NCBI RefSeq assembly: GCF_004363955.1
Contig: NZ_SNZR01000013.1
Location: 558,001 to 622,000 of the forward strand
Length of the DNA stretch: 64,000 nt
Direction of reading: 5' to 3'
Origin: Enterovirga rhinocerotis
GTDB lineage: Bacteria > Pseudomonadota > Alphaproteobacteria > Rhizobiales > Beijerinckiaceae
The translations under genes were made by a program, and so were the position numbers. The notes beneath the pieces are model-generated. The model ran no database searches. It saw only the letters and a list, made by a program, of their open reading frames with translations, and was not told the origin of the DNA. Of this stretch, positions 35,208-43,751 are shown in pieces. Every line of letters begins with the position of its first letter. Position 1 is the first letter of the stretch.

Positions 35208-36308
35208 GAGCATGTCGCCGTTGTGCTGCCCCATGGCCGGGACGGCGAGGCGCGGCTCGGCCGGCTCGTGCAGGAAGCGGATCACCGGCGCGAGATGGGG
35301 GCGGCCGGCCTCGTCGCGCAGCACGGCGCCACGCGCCTCGACCTGTGGGTCGGCGAGGGCCTCCGGCAGGGTGTTGACGGGCGCGAAACAGACGTCGAGC
35401 GGCTCGAACCAGGAGACCCATTCCGCGAGCGGACGGGTGCGGAACGTCTCGGCCAGGAAGGCGACGACGGGCGCCTGATGCGGGCCGGGGCCCTGTTCGC
35501 AGAGCGGGGCGAGATCGAGCCGCCCGAGCGCCGACAGGAGGTTGCGGATGAATTTCGGCTCCTGACCCGCAAGCGTGAGGTGCCGGCCGTCGGCCGTCTC
35601 GTAGATCCGGTAGAAGGCCGAGCCGCCGGTCGTGCGCTCGTGTTTCGGGATCGGCTGGCGCCCCTCGGCGAAGGTCGGGCCGAGGACGTTCGTGGTCGCC
35701 GCGAGCACGCTCTCGTGCATCGAGAGGTCGATATAGTCGCCCCGGCCGGTCTGTGTGCGGCGTAGGAGCGCCATCAGGATCCCCGACAGGCCCTGGAGCG
35801 CGGTCAGGATGTCGGCGACCGGAAGGCCGGGTATGGCCGGCTTGTCGTCCTCGCCGAGCGTGATGCCGATCACCCCCGCGAGGGCCTCGGTCGCCATGTC
35901 GTGGGCGGGCCTGTTGCGGTAGGGTCCGGACTGGCCGAAGGCGCTCAGCGAGGCATAGACGAGGCCCGGATTGCGCGCCGACAGCGTCGCGTAATCGACG
36001 CCGAGCCGCTCGGCGACGCCGGGGCGGAAGGCCTCGATGAAGACGTCCGCCGTGTCGACGAGCCGGAGCAGGCGCTCGCGCTCCTCGGGGTTCTTCAGGT
36101 CGACCACGACGCTCTTCTTGCCGCGGTTGACGTTGCGGAAGAAGACGGTGTCCGGCCCGTCGCTGAGGCCGATATGCCGCCCCGGATCGCCTTCGCCCGG
36201 CGCCTCGACCTTGATCACCTCGGCGCCGTGATCGGCGAGGCTCATCGAGAGGTAGGGGCCGGGCAGGAAGACCGAGAGGTCGACGACCCGAATGCCGCGG
36301 AGCTTCAT
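35205..36308 (-). CDS. Class III (CaiB/BaiF) CoA transferase 1
   Basis: 367-aa enzyme moving CoA between carboxylic acids through a covalent aspartyl-CoA intermediate. MKLRGIRVVDLSVFLPGPY starts the Rossmann domain, GAEVIKVEAPGEGDPGR and NRGKKSVVVDLKNPE are family signatures, and the catalytic Asp is probably in RPAHDMATEALAG near residue 140. Its ATG overlaps the stop of the second CoA transferase by 4 bp (ATGA), so it is the last gene of a translationally coupled operon. The C-terminal residues GDML and stop lie in a repeat tail. Confidence 0.93.
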   Translation of the reverse strand: MKLRGIRVVDLSVFLPGPYLSMSLADHGAEVIKVEAPGEGDPGRHIGLSDGPDTVFFRNVNRGKKSVVVDLKNPEERERLLRLVDTADVFIEAFRPGVAERLGVDYATLSARNPGLVYASLSAFGQSGPYRNRPAHDMATEALAGVIGITLGEDDKPAIPGLPVADILTALQGLSGILMALLRRTQTGRGDYIDLSMHESVLAATTNVLGPTFAEGRQPIPKHERTTGGSAFYRIYETADGRHLTLAGQEPKFIRNLLSALGRLDLAPLCEQGPGPHQAPVVAFLAETFRTRPLAEWVSWFEPLDVCFAPVNTLPEALADPQVEARGAVLRDEAGRPHLAPVIRFLHEPAEPRLAVPAMGQHNGDML

Positions 36309-37465
36309 GCGGGACCCCGTGCCGGGTTCGACGAGGAGAGCAGCGCGTCGCTATCCGCGCCGAGGGCCGAACAGGCTGCCTGGGACAGCCGCTCGCCGCC
36401 GATCCGGATCGGGTTGGCGAGCACGCGGAAATCCGCCTTCGCGGGGTGGGTGAGCGTTCGGACCATGTCCGCCTCGGCCATGAAGGGGCTCGCGAAGGCC
36501 TCGGCGACGTCATGGATCGGGGCGACCGGCACTTTCCCCGACAGGAGCCCGAGCCAATGGGCGGTCGACTGTGTCGACATCGCCGCGTCGAGCGCCTCGG
36601 TCAGTTCGCTGCGATGGGCGCGCCGGAGGGCCTGGCTCGCGAAGCGCGGATCGGCCCGCAGCGACTCGCTGCCCAGCGCATCGCGCAACTGCTCCCAGAA
36701 CTTGGCCTTCATGCACATGACGTAGATCCAGCCGTCTCGCGTCCGCACGGTCTGGACCGGCGCGAGCGACGGATGGGCGCTGCGCGGCTGGCGGCCCGGC
36801 ACCTCGCCGCCGTTGAGGTACCAGGTGCCGGAATAGGCGAGCTGGTGGACGGCGACGTCGAAGAGGCAGGTATCGACGTCGCAGCCCTCGCCCGTCGCGC
36901 GTGCCCGCATCACGGCGGAGAGGAGCCCCACCATGCCGGTCATGCCGGTCATATAGTCGATCATGGACTGGCCGGTCCGCGAGGGCGGCCCGTCCGGTTC
37001 GCCCGTGAGGCTCATGAGCCCGGATTCCGCCTGCATCAGGAAGTCGTAGCCGGGCCAGGCCGTCCGGGAATTGCCCCGTCCATAGGCGGAGATATGCAGG
37101 CACACGATCGAGGGCTTGATCGACCTCAGGCCGGCATAATCGATGCCGAGCGTCGCGGGCAGGTCGCCGCGCAGGTTGTTCATCACCGCCTCGGAGCCGG
37201 CGACGAGGTCGTGGAAGGCGCGTCGCCCCTCGGGCGACTTGATGTCGAGCGCGACGCTGCGCTTGTTGAGGTTGAAGGTCTGGAAGTACTGGCTGTCGTT
37301 CTCGCCGAGCGCGTGCGGTCCGACCTGCCGCGAGGCATCGCCGCCCGTCGCCGGATTCTCGACCTTGATCACCTCGGCCCCGAGATCCGCCAGGGTCATC
37401 GAGCCGTAGGGTCCGGCCCCGAATTGCTCGAAGGTGAGGATGCGGAGCCCGGCGAGCGGTTTCAC
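36305..37465 (-). CDS. Class III (CaiB/BaiF) CoA transferase 2
   Basis: 386-aa paralogue of the neighbouring CoA transferase. From GTG at 37465: VKPLAGLRILTFEQFGAGPY, GAEVIKVENPATGGDASR and NKRSVALDIKSPEGR. The catalytic Asp is probably in AWPGYDFLMQAESG. The GTG overlaps the acyl-CoA dehydrogenase stop as GTGA, and no ATG fits. Two non-identical class III transferases in tandem may form a heteromer, as known for some family members, or act on two acids. Confidence 0.93.
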   Translation of the reverse strand: MKPLAGLRILTFEQFGAGPYGSMTLADLGAEVIKVENPATGGDASRQVGPHALGENDSQYFQTFNLNKRSVALDIKSPEGRRAFHDLVAGSEAVMNNLRGDLPATLGIDYAGLRSIKPSIVCLHISAYGRGNSRTAWPGYDFLMQAESGLMSLTGEPDGPPSRTGQSMIDYMTGMTGMVGLLSAVMRARATGEGCDVDTCLFDVAVHQLAYSGTWYLNGGEVPGRQPRSAHPSLAPVQTVRTRDGWIYVMCMKAKFWEQLRDALGSESLRADPRFASQALRRAHRSELTEALDAAMSTQSTAHWLGLLSGKVPVAPIHDVAEAFASPFMAEADMVRTLTHPAKADFRVLANPIRIGGERLSQAACSALGADSDALLSSSNPARGPA

Positions 37466-38637
37466 GAGAGGCGGTTCTTCTTGAAGATCTGCTTGGCGAT
37501 GATCATCCGCTGCATCTCGTTCGTCCCCTCGCCGATGCACATGAGCGGGGCGTCGCGATACAGGCGCTCGATGTCGTATTCCTTGGAATAGCCGTAGCCG
37601 CCGTGGATGCGCAGGGATTCCGTCGCGTTCTCGAGCGCGGCCTCGGAGGCGAAGTATTTCGCCATGCCCGCCTCCATGTCGCAGCGCTGGCCCCGGTCGT
37701 AGGCGGCGGCGGCGTCGAGGGTCAGGAGGCGTGCCGCCCGCGCCCGGGTCGCCATCTCGCCGATCTTGAGCTGGATCGCCTGGTGCTCCGCGATGGGCTT
37801 GCCGAAGGTCTGGCGGACACGGGCATAGTCGACGGCGAGCTGCAGGGCCGCTTCCGCCACCCCGACGCCGCGCGAGGCGACGTTGATGCGGCCGAGTTCG
37901 AGCCCCCCGGTCGCCTGGAAGAAGCCCTCGCCCTCGACCTCCCCGATGAGGTGATCGGCCGGAATGCGGTAATCGTCGAAGACGAGCTCGCCGGAATCGA
38001 TGCTCTTGTAGCCGAGCTTCTCGAGCTTGCGGCCGACCGTGAACCCCTCCTGCTTCGGAGCGATGAAGAGGCTCATGCCCTTGTAGCGGGGCTCGGCGGC
38101 GGGATCGGTCTTGACGAGGAGCGCGAAGCAGCTTCCCTCGATGCCGTTCGAGATCCAGGTCTTGGTGCCGTTGATGACGTACTGGTCGCCCTCGCGGCGC
38201 GCCGTCATCCGGATGCCCTGGAGGTCCGTGCCGGCATCCGGCTCCGTCAGGGCGAGCCCGCCCCGGACCTCGCCGCTGGCGAATTTGGGCAGCCACAGCG
38301 CCTTCTGCGCCGGCGTGCCGAATTTCTCGACCGCCATCGCCAGCATGAGGTGCGAGTTGAAGATGCCGGTGATCGCCATCCAGACGCTGGAGATCTTCAT
38401 CACGATCTGGGCGTAGGTCGTCGCCGGCAGGCCGAGCCCGCCGTAATCGGGCGAGATCGTCGCTCCGAACAGTCCGAGTTCCTTCATCTGCTCGACGATC
38501 GCGGCCGGATAGCGGTCGGCGTGGTCGTAGTCCTTGACGAAGGGCCGGACGTCTCGTTCGAGCCAGCGGTCGAGCGTGTCGAGGAGCTGGTTTTCGTCCT
38601 CGCTGTCGATCGTGCGAGGCGCGAGCCGGGCGCTCAT
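37462..38637 (-). CDS. Acyl-CoA dehydrogenase
   Basis: 391-aa FAD enzyme introducing an alpha-beta double bond into an acyl-CoA. Flavin-contact segments are GGLALTEPDAGTDLQGI and NGTKTWISNG, and the helical C-domain has RLYRDAPLMCIGEGTNEMQ, whose Glu in GEGTNE is the normal catalytic base position. It is the first gene of the three-gene minus-strand operon, with 4-bp overlaps. A TTGTCCGGACGA site lies 38 bp upstream. The acyl chain is unknown; glutaryl-, isobutyryl- and methylsuccinyl-type enzymes share this architecture. Confidence 0.93.
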   Translation of the reverse strand: MSARLAPRTIDSEDENQLLDTLDRWLERDVRPFVKDYDHADRYPAAIVEQMKELGLFGATISPDYGGLGLPATTYAQIVMKISSVWMAITGIFNSHLMLAMAVEKFGTPAQKALWLPKFASGEVRGGLALTEPDAGTDLQGIRMTARREGDQYVINGTKTWISNGIEGSCFALLVKTDPAAEPRYKGMSLFIAPKQEGFTVGRKLEKLGYKSIDSGELVFDDYRIPADHLIGEVEGEGFFQATGGLELGRINVASRGVGVAEAALQLAVDYARVRQTFGKPIAEHQAIQLKIGEMATRARAARLLTLDAAAAYDRGQRCDMEAGMAKYFASEAALENATESLRIHGGYGYSKEYDIERLYRDAPLMCIGEGTNEMQRMIIAKQIFKKNRLS

Positions 38638-38674
38638 CGGGCGTCTCCTCCCATCATCGACATTGGGGCCGATG

Positions 38675-38686
38675 TTGTCCGGACGA
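38675..38686 (-). promoter_or_regulatory. Operator-like site TTGTCCGGACGA upstream of the acyl-CoA dehydrogenase
   Basis: It differs at one position from the perfect palindrome at 34545-34556 and lies 38 bp before the acyl-CoA dehydrogenase start, where a promoter is expected. Confidence 0.55.
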
Positions 38687-38830
38687 GTAGCGTCGTCGCC
38701 GTCAGGGTGTCAAGGACGAACCTCCGCACCCTGCCGATGGCCGTGTCGCCGCGCGCCGCTGAGCCCTCCAAGAGGCGGGTGCGCCCTCGATCGAGCGTCG
38801 CGTGATTGACTCGCGGGGATCGGACGTCGA

Positions 38831-38842
38831 GTGTCCGGTCAA
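38831..38842 (+). promoter_or_regulatory. Weaker operator-like site before the RraA-like gene
   Basis: GTGTCCGGTCAA matches TTGTCCGGACAA at 10 of 12 positions and lies about 100 bp before the RraA-like start, in the same divergent region (38638-38941) as the 38675 site. Alone it could be chance. Confidence 0.3.
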
Positions 38843-38941
38843 ATCATCACATGCCGGAGACGCCGGCCATCCGGCCGCGACGAGCCTCGGCGAAGGGGAG
38901 ACGCAGACGTGGTTCTGGACCGAGGAGACGGGGCGGGAGCC

Positions 38942-39598
38942 ATGGGCGAGGCCGAGCCCGCCGATCTCCTGGCGCGCTGCGCCCTGATCGCGACGAGCAC
39001 CTGGTCGGACGCGCTGGACGAGGCCGGCCTCGACGGGCTCGTCGAAGGCTTGCCCCGGCGAAGCGGCCAGGGGCGTTTCGCCGCCTTCGCGAGCACGGCG
39101 AAACTGTCCGTCGCGCCGCGCGGCACCTACCCGAAGGGCCAACTCGGCGTCGGCGAGATCATCGAGGCGGTGGGGGCGGGCGGGGTGCTCCTCGTGGAGA
39201 TGGGGGGCGCCGTGGTCTCGACCTTCGGCGGCCTCGCGGCCCGCGCTGCCGCCGCGAAGAACGTCGCCGCCGTCGTGATCGACGGCGCCTGCCGGGACCT
39301 CGACGAGATCGTCGATTCCGGGCTCTGGCTGGCCAGCCGCCACGTCACGCCGCGCACGGGGAAAACGCGGGGACGCCTCGACGCGATCGGGGAGCCGGTC
39401 GTGATCGGCTCGGTCACGATCGCGGCTGGAGACCTCGTCGTCGGGGATGACACCGGGCTCGTCGCCATCCCGCGCGACCGTCTGCGCGACATCCTCGCCA
39501 TCGCCGAGGCGAAGCGCGCGACGGACGATGCGGTGGAGGCCGGCCTGCGGGCCGGACTCACCTTCGCCGAGGCCGCGCGCCGCGCCGCCTATCTCTGA
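38942..39598 (+). CDS. RraA-like / HMG-aldolase family protein
   Basis: 218-aa protein of the RraA-like fold, which includes 4-hydroxy-4-methyl-2-oxoglutarate aldolases, oxaloacetate decarboxylases and the RNase E inhibitor. The substrate/metal signature VVIDGACRDLDEI near residues 110-122 contains the R-D pair needed for aldolase activity; VGEIIEAVGAGGVLLVEMGG supplies the other side of the site. The ATG at 38942 follows GGGAGCC. Nearby CoA and keto-acid genes favour an aldolase or decarboxylase role over RNase control. Confidence 0.85.
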   Translation: MGEAEPADLLARCALIATSTWSDALDEAGLDGLVEGLPRRSGQGRFAAFASTAKLSVAPRGTYPKGQLGVGEIIEAVGAGGVLLVEMGGAVVSTFGGLAARAAAAKNVAAVVIDGACRDLDEIVDSGLWLASRHVTPRTGKTRGRLDAIGEPVVIGSVTIAAGDLVVGDDTGLVAIPRDRLRDILAIAEAKRATDDAVEAGLRAGLTFAEAARRAAYL

Positions 39599-39616
39599 CG
39601 GCGGGCCGGGCCCGGC

Positions 39617-39997
39617 TTACGCCATCCGGTGGACGGCGCAGAGCTTGTTGCCGTCCGGATCGCGCAGATAGGCGAGGTAGAGCTGGCCGACGGGCGACTC
39701 GCGGATGCCGGGCGCGTCCTCGATCGAGACGCCGCCGTTCTCGATTCCCGCCTTGTGCCAGGCATCGGCCTCGGCGGGGCTTTCCATCGCGAAGCCGATC
39801 GTGCCGCCATTGGCGTGGCAGGCCGGCTCGCCGTCGATCGGCGCGGTGATCAGGAAGCGGCCGCCGCGGTGGCTGTAGATCAGGCGGCCCTTCGGGTCCT
39901 GAACGGCGGGCTTGCCGCCCGTGGCCGCGAAAAGCGCGTCGTAGAAGGCCCTCGAACGCGCGATGTCGTTCGTGCCGATCATGATGTGACTGAACAA
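39617..39997 (-). CDS. VOC (glyoxalase/dioxygenase fold) family protein
   Basis: 126-aa protein with paired beta-alpha-beta-beta-beta modules. MFSHIMIGTNDIARSRAFYDAL is the usual first module with a metal-type His, and the end YLRDPDGNKLCAVHR is the second module in which the usual Glu ligand is replaced by Cys-Ala-Val-His context. The function is unknown. Its ATG is at 39997; it is convergent with the RraA-like gene. Confidence 0.88.
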   Translation of the reverse strand: MFSHIMIGTNDIARSRAFYDALFAATGGKPAVQDPKGRLIYSHRGGRFLITAPIDGEPACHANGGTIGFAMESPAEADAWHKAGIENGGVSIEDAPGIRESPVGQLYLAYLRDPDGNKLCAVHRMA

Positions 39998-40274
39998 GGA
40001 TTCCTCCGTCCGTGGCCCGGCATCGAGGCCGAGTCGGGGCCGGAGTGTCGCGCGATTGCCGGCCGGAGGGAAGGGAGCCCGGAGGCCCGCGCAGCGAGGG
40101 CCGGCGCATCCCGCGGGCCGTCATGATCCGGTCGCGGAGGTCATCCTTTGAGTTGATTCCGTCACACGGCGCGACGAGTATGATGCCGCGACGCCCGGCG
40201 ATGTGCTCCGGCGTCTTCGCCATCCGGCACCCGGCCCGGATCTTCCGTCACATGCAGCAGTGAGGACCCGAACA

Positions 40275-41111
40275 ATGGGATACGTCACGACCAAGGATGG
40301 CGTCGAGATCTTCTACAAGGACTGGGGACCGAAGGACGCCCAGCCCATCGTCTTCCATCACGGCTGGCCGCTGTCGTCGGACGACTGGGATGCCCAGATG
40401 ATGTTCTTCGTGCTGAACGGCTATCGGGTCGTCGCGCATGACCGGCGGGGCCACGGCCGCTCGACCCAGGTGAGCGACGGCCACGACATGGACCATTACG
40501 CGGCCGACATCGCGGCGGTGGTCGAGCATCTCGACCTGCGCGACGCCGTCCATATCGGCCATTCGACGGGAGGCGGCGAGGCGACGCGATACGTCGCCCG
40601 TCACGGGCAGCCCCAGGGACGCGCCGCGAAGCTCGTCATCATCGGCGCCGTGCCGCCCCTCATGCTGCAGACGCCTGCCAATCCCGGAGGCCTGCCGCTC
40701 TCGGTCTTCGACGGGTTCCGCAAGGCGCTTGCCGACAACCGCGCCCAGTTCTTCCTCGATGTCCCGTCGGGGCCGTTCTACGGCTTCAACCGCGCCGGCG
40801 CGGCGACGATCGAAGGCGCCATCCGGAACTGGTGGCGGCAGGGCATGATGGGGAGCGCCAAGGCCCATTACGAGGGCATCAAGGCCTTCTCGGAGACCGA
40901 TTTCACCGAGGACCTCAAGGCCATCGAGGTGCCGACGCTCGTCATGCACGGCGACGACGACCAGATCGTGCCGATCGCCGATTCGGCGCTGCTCTCCGTC
41001 AAGCTGCTCAGGAACGGGACCTTGAAGGTCTATGAGGGATATCCGCACGGGATGTGCACCACCCATGCCGATGTCATCAACACCGACCTCCTCGTCTTCG
41101 TGAAGGGCTGA
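40275..41111 (+). CDS. Alpha/beta hydrolase, non-heme chloroperoxidase-like
   Basis: 278-aa serine hydrolase. The oxyanion region is HHGWPLSSDDWD, the nucleophile elbow GHSTGGGEATRY (Ser near residue 98), the acid Asp is in MHGDDDQIVP and the His in GYPHGMCTTH. DRRGHGRS is typical of this group. Members are esterases or perhydrolases with cofactor-free haloperoxidase activity. A weak ribosome site GAGGACCCGAACA precedes ATG at 40275. It stands alone; the AraC regulator ends convergently 31 bp downstream. Confidence 0.9.
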   Translation: MGYVTTKDGVEIFYKDWGPKDAQPIVFHHGWPLSSDDWDAQMMFFVLNGYRVVAHDRRGHGRSTQVSDGHDMDHYAADIAAVVEHLDLRDAVHIGHSTGGGEATRYVARHGQPQGRAAKLVIIGAVPPLMLQTPANPGGLPLSVFDGFRKALADNRAQFFLDVPSGPFYGFNRAGAATIEGAIRNWWRQGMMGSAKAHYEGIKAFSETDFTEDLKAIEVPTLVMHGDDDQIVPIADSALLSVKLLRNGTLKVYEGYPHGMCTTHADVINTDLLVFVKG

Positions 41112-41142
41112 GGTCCGGTCCCGGCCGCGTCCGCGGGCATCC

Positions 41143-42003
41143 TCAGCGGACGACGACCGACGGGTCCGACCAGCGCAGATACCGTTTCGGCGCGTCCCCG
41201 AGCTCGCGCCGGAACATCGCGGTGAACGCGCTCGGGCTGTCGTAGCCGATATCGAGCGCGACGCTGGTCACGGGTTCTCCCGTCCCGAGCCGCGCGAGCG
41301 CCTCGAGCAGCCGCACGCGCTGGCGCCAGGCCGAGAAGCTCTGCCCGGTCTCGCGCCGGAACAGCCGCGTGAAGGTGCGGCGGCTCATGCCGCCATGCGC
41401 CGCCCAGTCGTCGAGCGTCATGCACGAGCTCGTATCGGCCAGCACCGCCTCGCAGACCCGTGCGAGGCGGGGATCGGCAGGGATCGGGACATGGAGCGAC
41501 ACTTCGGGCATCCGGCCGATCTCGCCGAGGAGGAGATCGACGATCCGCCCGTCCCGCGCCTCCTCGTCATAGAGAAGCGGCATGCAGGTCACTTCGTCCA
41601 TCAGCGCCTGGAGCAGCGGCGAGGCCCGGATGAGCCGGCACTTGCGCGGGTAATCCGGCACGGAATCCTGATCGATGTAGAGCGTCTGGATCTCCGCATC
41701 GCCCCAGGACCGGGACTGATGGACGATCCCGGGCGGGATCCAGAATCCGTGGCCCGGCGGGATCACGAACCCGCCGTGATCCGTCGTCATCGAGGTCACG
41801 GCCGCGATCTGGAGGACGAACTGCCCTCGCCGATGGGCGTGGCGCGTGCTCGTCGTGCTGGCGGGATAGCACGCGGCCATGGCCGCGACGGGCCGCGGCA
41901 CGCTCTGGATTCGGCCGGCGTACCGGGCCGCTGCCTCGGGGCCCATTTCCGGCGAGGGACGCTCGCCGCAAGGCGAGCACGAAACGCCACTGTGCCTGAA
42001 CAC
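41143..42003 (-). CDS. AraC family transcriptional regulator with cupin sensor domain
   Basis: 286-aa regulator. The N-terminal cupin-like part contains HAHRRGQFVLQIAAV and FVIPPGHGFWIPPGIVHQSRS. The C-terminal double helix-turn-helix starts near 185 (MTLDDWAAHGGMSRRTFTRLFRRETGQSF), and the second HTH has VTSVALDIGYDSPSAFTAMFRRELG, the AraC signature. A shorter start at 41946 is possible. Target genes are unknown; the ABC operon at 42174 is divergent. Confidence 0.92.
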   Translation of the reverse strand: MFRHSGVSCSPCGERPSPEMGPEAAARYAGRIQSVPRPVAAMAACYPASTTSTRHAHRRGQFVLQIAAVTSMTTDHGGFVIPPGHGFWIPPGIVHQSRSWGDAEIQTLYIDQDSVPDYPRKCRLIRASPLLQALMDEVTCMPLLYDEEARDGRIVDLLLGEIGRMPEVSLHVPIPADPRLARVCEAVLADTSSCMTLDDWAAHGGMSRRTFTRLFRRETGQSFSAWRQRVRLLEALARLGTGEPVTSVALDIGYDSPSAFTAMFRRELGDAPKRYLRWSDPSVVVR

Positions 42004-42173
42004 CGTCCGCTCCCCCTGTTCGTTCTATCTGCTCCGCCCCAGGGCGAAGAAACGACCCTAGCAGGAAACGCGCCGGAGGCTATGGCCCGATCGAGATAGT
42101 CTTCGGCCCTATCCAGGCGGCGCGGGTCATCGGGCTCGGTCAAGATGCCCGAAATCGGGTGCTGGAGAGGTTC

Positions 42174-43751
42174 ATGAACAGACGTGAATTCACCGCTGCG
42201 ATCCTGGCCGGAAGTGCCGCCCTCCCATTCGGAATCACCCGCGCGGTCGGTCAGACGCGGGGCGGCACGCTCAACACCATCATCCAGCCGGAACCTCCGG
42301 TCCTCGTCACCGCGCTGAACCAGCAGCAGCCGACCCTGACCCTCGGCGGGAAGATCTACGAGAGCCTGCTGAAATACGGGCCGGACCTCAAGCCCATGCC
42401 CGGCATGGCCAAGTCCTGGGAGATCTCCCCCGATGGACTGACCTATACGTTCAAGCTCTTCGAGGGCATCACCTTCCACGACGGCAAGCCGATGACCTCG
42501 GAGGATGTCGTCTTCAGCTGCATGCAGGTGCTGACCCAGACCCATCCGCGCGCCCGCAACAACTTCGCGCGCGTGGCCTCGGCCGAGGCGCCCGATCCGC
42601 TCACCGTCGTCTTCAAGCTGAAACAGCCCTTCGCGCCGTTCCTCGGCTGTTTCGACTGCACGTCGGCCCCGATCCTGCCGAAGCACGTCTACGAGGGCAC
42701 AGATTTCCGCAAGAACCCGATGAACGACAAGGCGATCGGGACGGGACCCTTCAAGCTCAAGGAATGGGTGCGCGGCTCGCACGTCCATCTCGTCCGCCAC
42801 GACGGCTACTACCTCAAGGACCAGCCGTATCTCGACGAGATCATCTACCGCGTCATCCCGGACGCGGCCTCGCGAGCCCTGGCGCTCGAGAACGGCACCG
42901 TGCAGCTCGTGCAATGGTCCGATATCGAATTCTTCGACGTGACGCGGTTCAAGAAACAGGCGAATCTCGAATACACGACCAATGGCTACGAGTATTTCGC
43001 GCCTCATCAGTGGCTCGAGATGAACAACCGCATCGCGCCGATGAACGACAAGCGCTTCCGGCAGGCGGTGATGCATCTGATCGATCGCGACGCCCTGAAC
43101 AAGCGCGTGTATTTCGGCAATGCGAAAATCGCGACCGGGCCGATCTCGTCGAAGACCCGCTTCTACGACGGCAACGTCAAGAAATACGAGTATTCGCTCG
43201 ACAAGGCGAAGGCGCTCCTCGACGAGATGGGGCTGAAGCCGGGCGCGAACGGCAAGCGGGCCGAGATCAAATACGTCGTGCCGCCCTACGGCGAGGTCTA
43301 CCAGCGCGCGGGCGAGTTCTTCCGGCAATCCTTCTCGCGGGTCGGGATCGACCTCGTCCTCGTGGGTACGGACATGGCGGGCTGGGCCGAGAAGGTCGGC
43401 AACTGGGATTACGAGATGACCCAGAACCTGCTCTACCAGCTCGGCGATCCGGCCCTCGGCGTCAGCCGCACCTACATCTCCACCAACATCAAGAAGGGGA
43501 TCCTGTTCTCGAACACGCAGGGCTATTCGAACCCGGAAGTCGATCGCCTGTTCGAGGAGGCTGCCGTCGCTCTCGACGAGAAGAAGCGCCAGGAGCTCTA
43601 CACCAAGGTCCAGCAGATCCTGGTCGAGGATGTGCCCGTCGCCTGGACGCTGGAGCTGGAATATCCGATATTCTACGACAAATCGCTCAAGAATGTCGTC
43701 ACGACGGCGATCGGATCGCACGAGACCTTCGGCGTGGTCCATAAGTCGTGA
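42174..43751 (+). CDS. Oligopeptide/dipeptide-type ABC transporter substrate-binding protein
   Basis: 525-aa periplasmic receptor of the SBP_bac_5 family. MNRREFTAAILAGSAALPFG is a Tat-like signal. Family features are GGTLNTIIQPEPP, the NGTV...QWSDI hinge region and the SNPEVDRLFEEA C-terminal segment. GGAGAGG lies 5 nt before the ATG at 42174. It heads a complete operon with two permeases and a fused ATPase. Family members bind peptides, glycosides or opines; the ligand is not determined. Confidence 0.93.
   Translation: MNRREFTAAILAGSAALPFGITRAVGQTRGGTLNTIIQPEPPVLVTALNQQQPTLTLGGKIYESLLKYGPDLKPMPGMAKSWEISPDGLTYTFKLFEGITFHDGKPMTSEDVVFSCMQVLTQTHPRARNNFARVASAEAPDPLTVVFKLKQPFAPFLGCFDCTSAPILPKHVYEGTDFRKNPMNDKAIGTGPFKLKEWVRGSHVHLVRHDGYYLKDQPYLDEIIYRVIPDAASRALALENGTVQLVQWSDIEFFDVTRFKKQANLEYTTNGYEYFAPHQWLEMNNRIAPMNDKRFRQAVMHLIDRDALNKRVYFGNAKIATGPISSKTRFYDGNVKKYEYSLDKAKALLDEMGLKPGANGKRAEIKYVVPPYGEVYQRAGEFFRQSFSRVGIDLVLVGTDMAGWAEKVGNWDYEMTQNLLYQLGDPALGVSRTYISTNIKKGILFSNTQGYSNPEVDRLFEEAAVALDEKKRQELYTKVQQILVEDVPVAWTLELEYPIFYDKSLKNVVTTAIGSHETFGVVHKS

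Noticed and set aside
33220-36513. 1097-codon minus-strand frame spanning several genes
   Set aside because: It crosses a convergent gene junction and a repeat, and the real genes on both strands there have clear domains.
40143-40274. Region before the alpha/beta hydrolase as an extended N-terminus
   Set aside because: The added 24 residues are Arg/Pro-rich and unlike the family; ATG 40275 gives the standard start.
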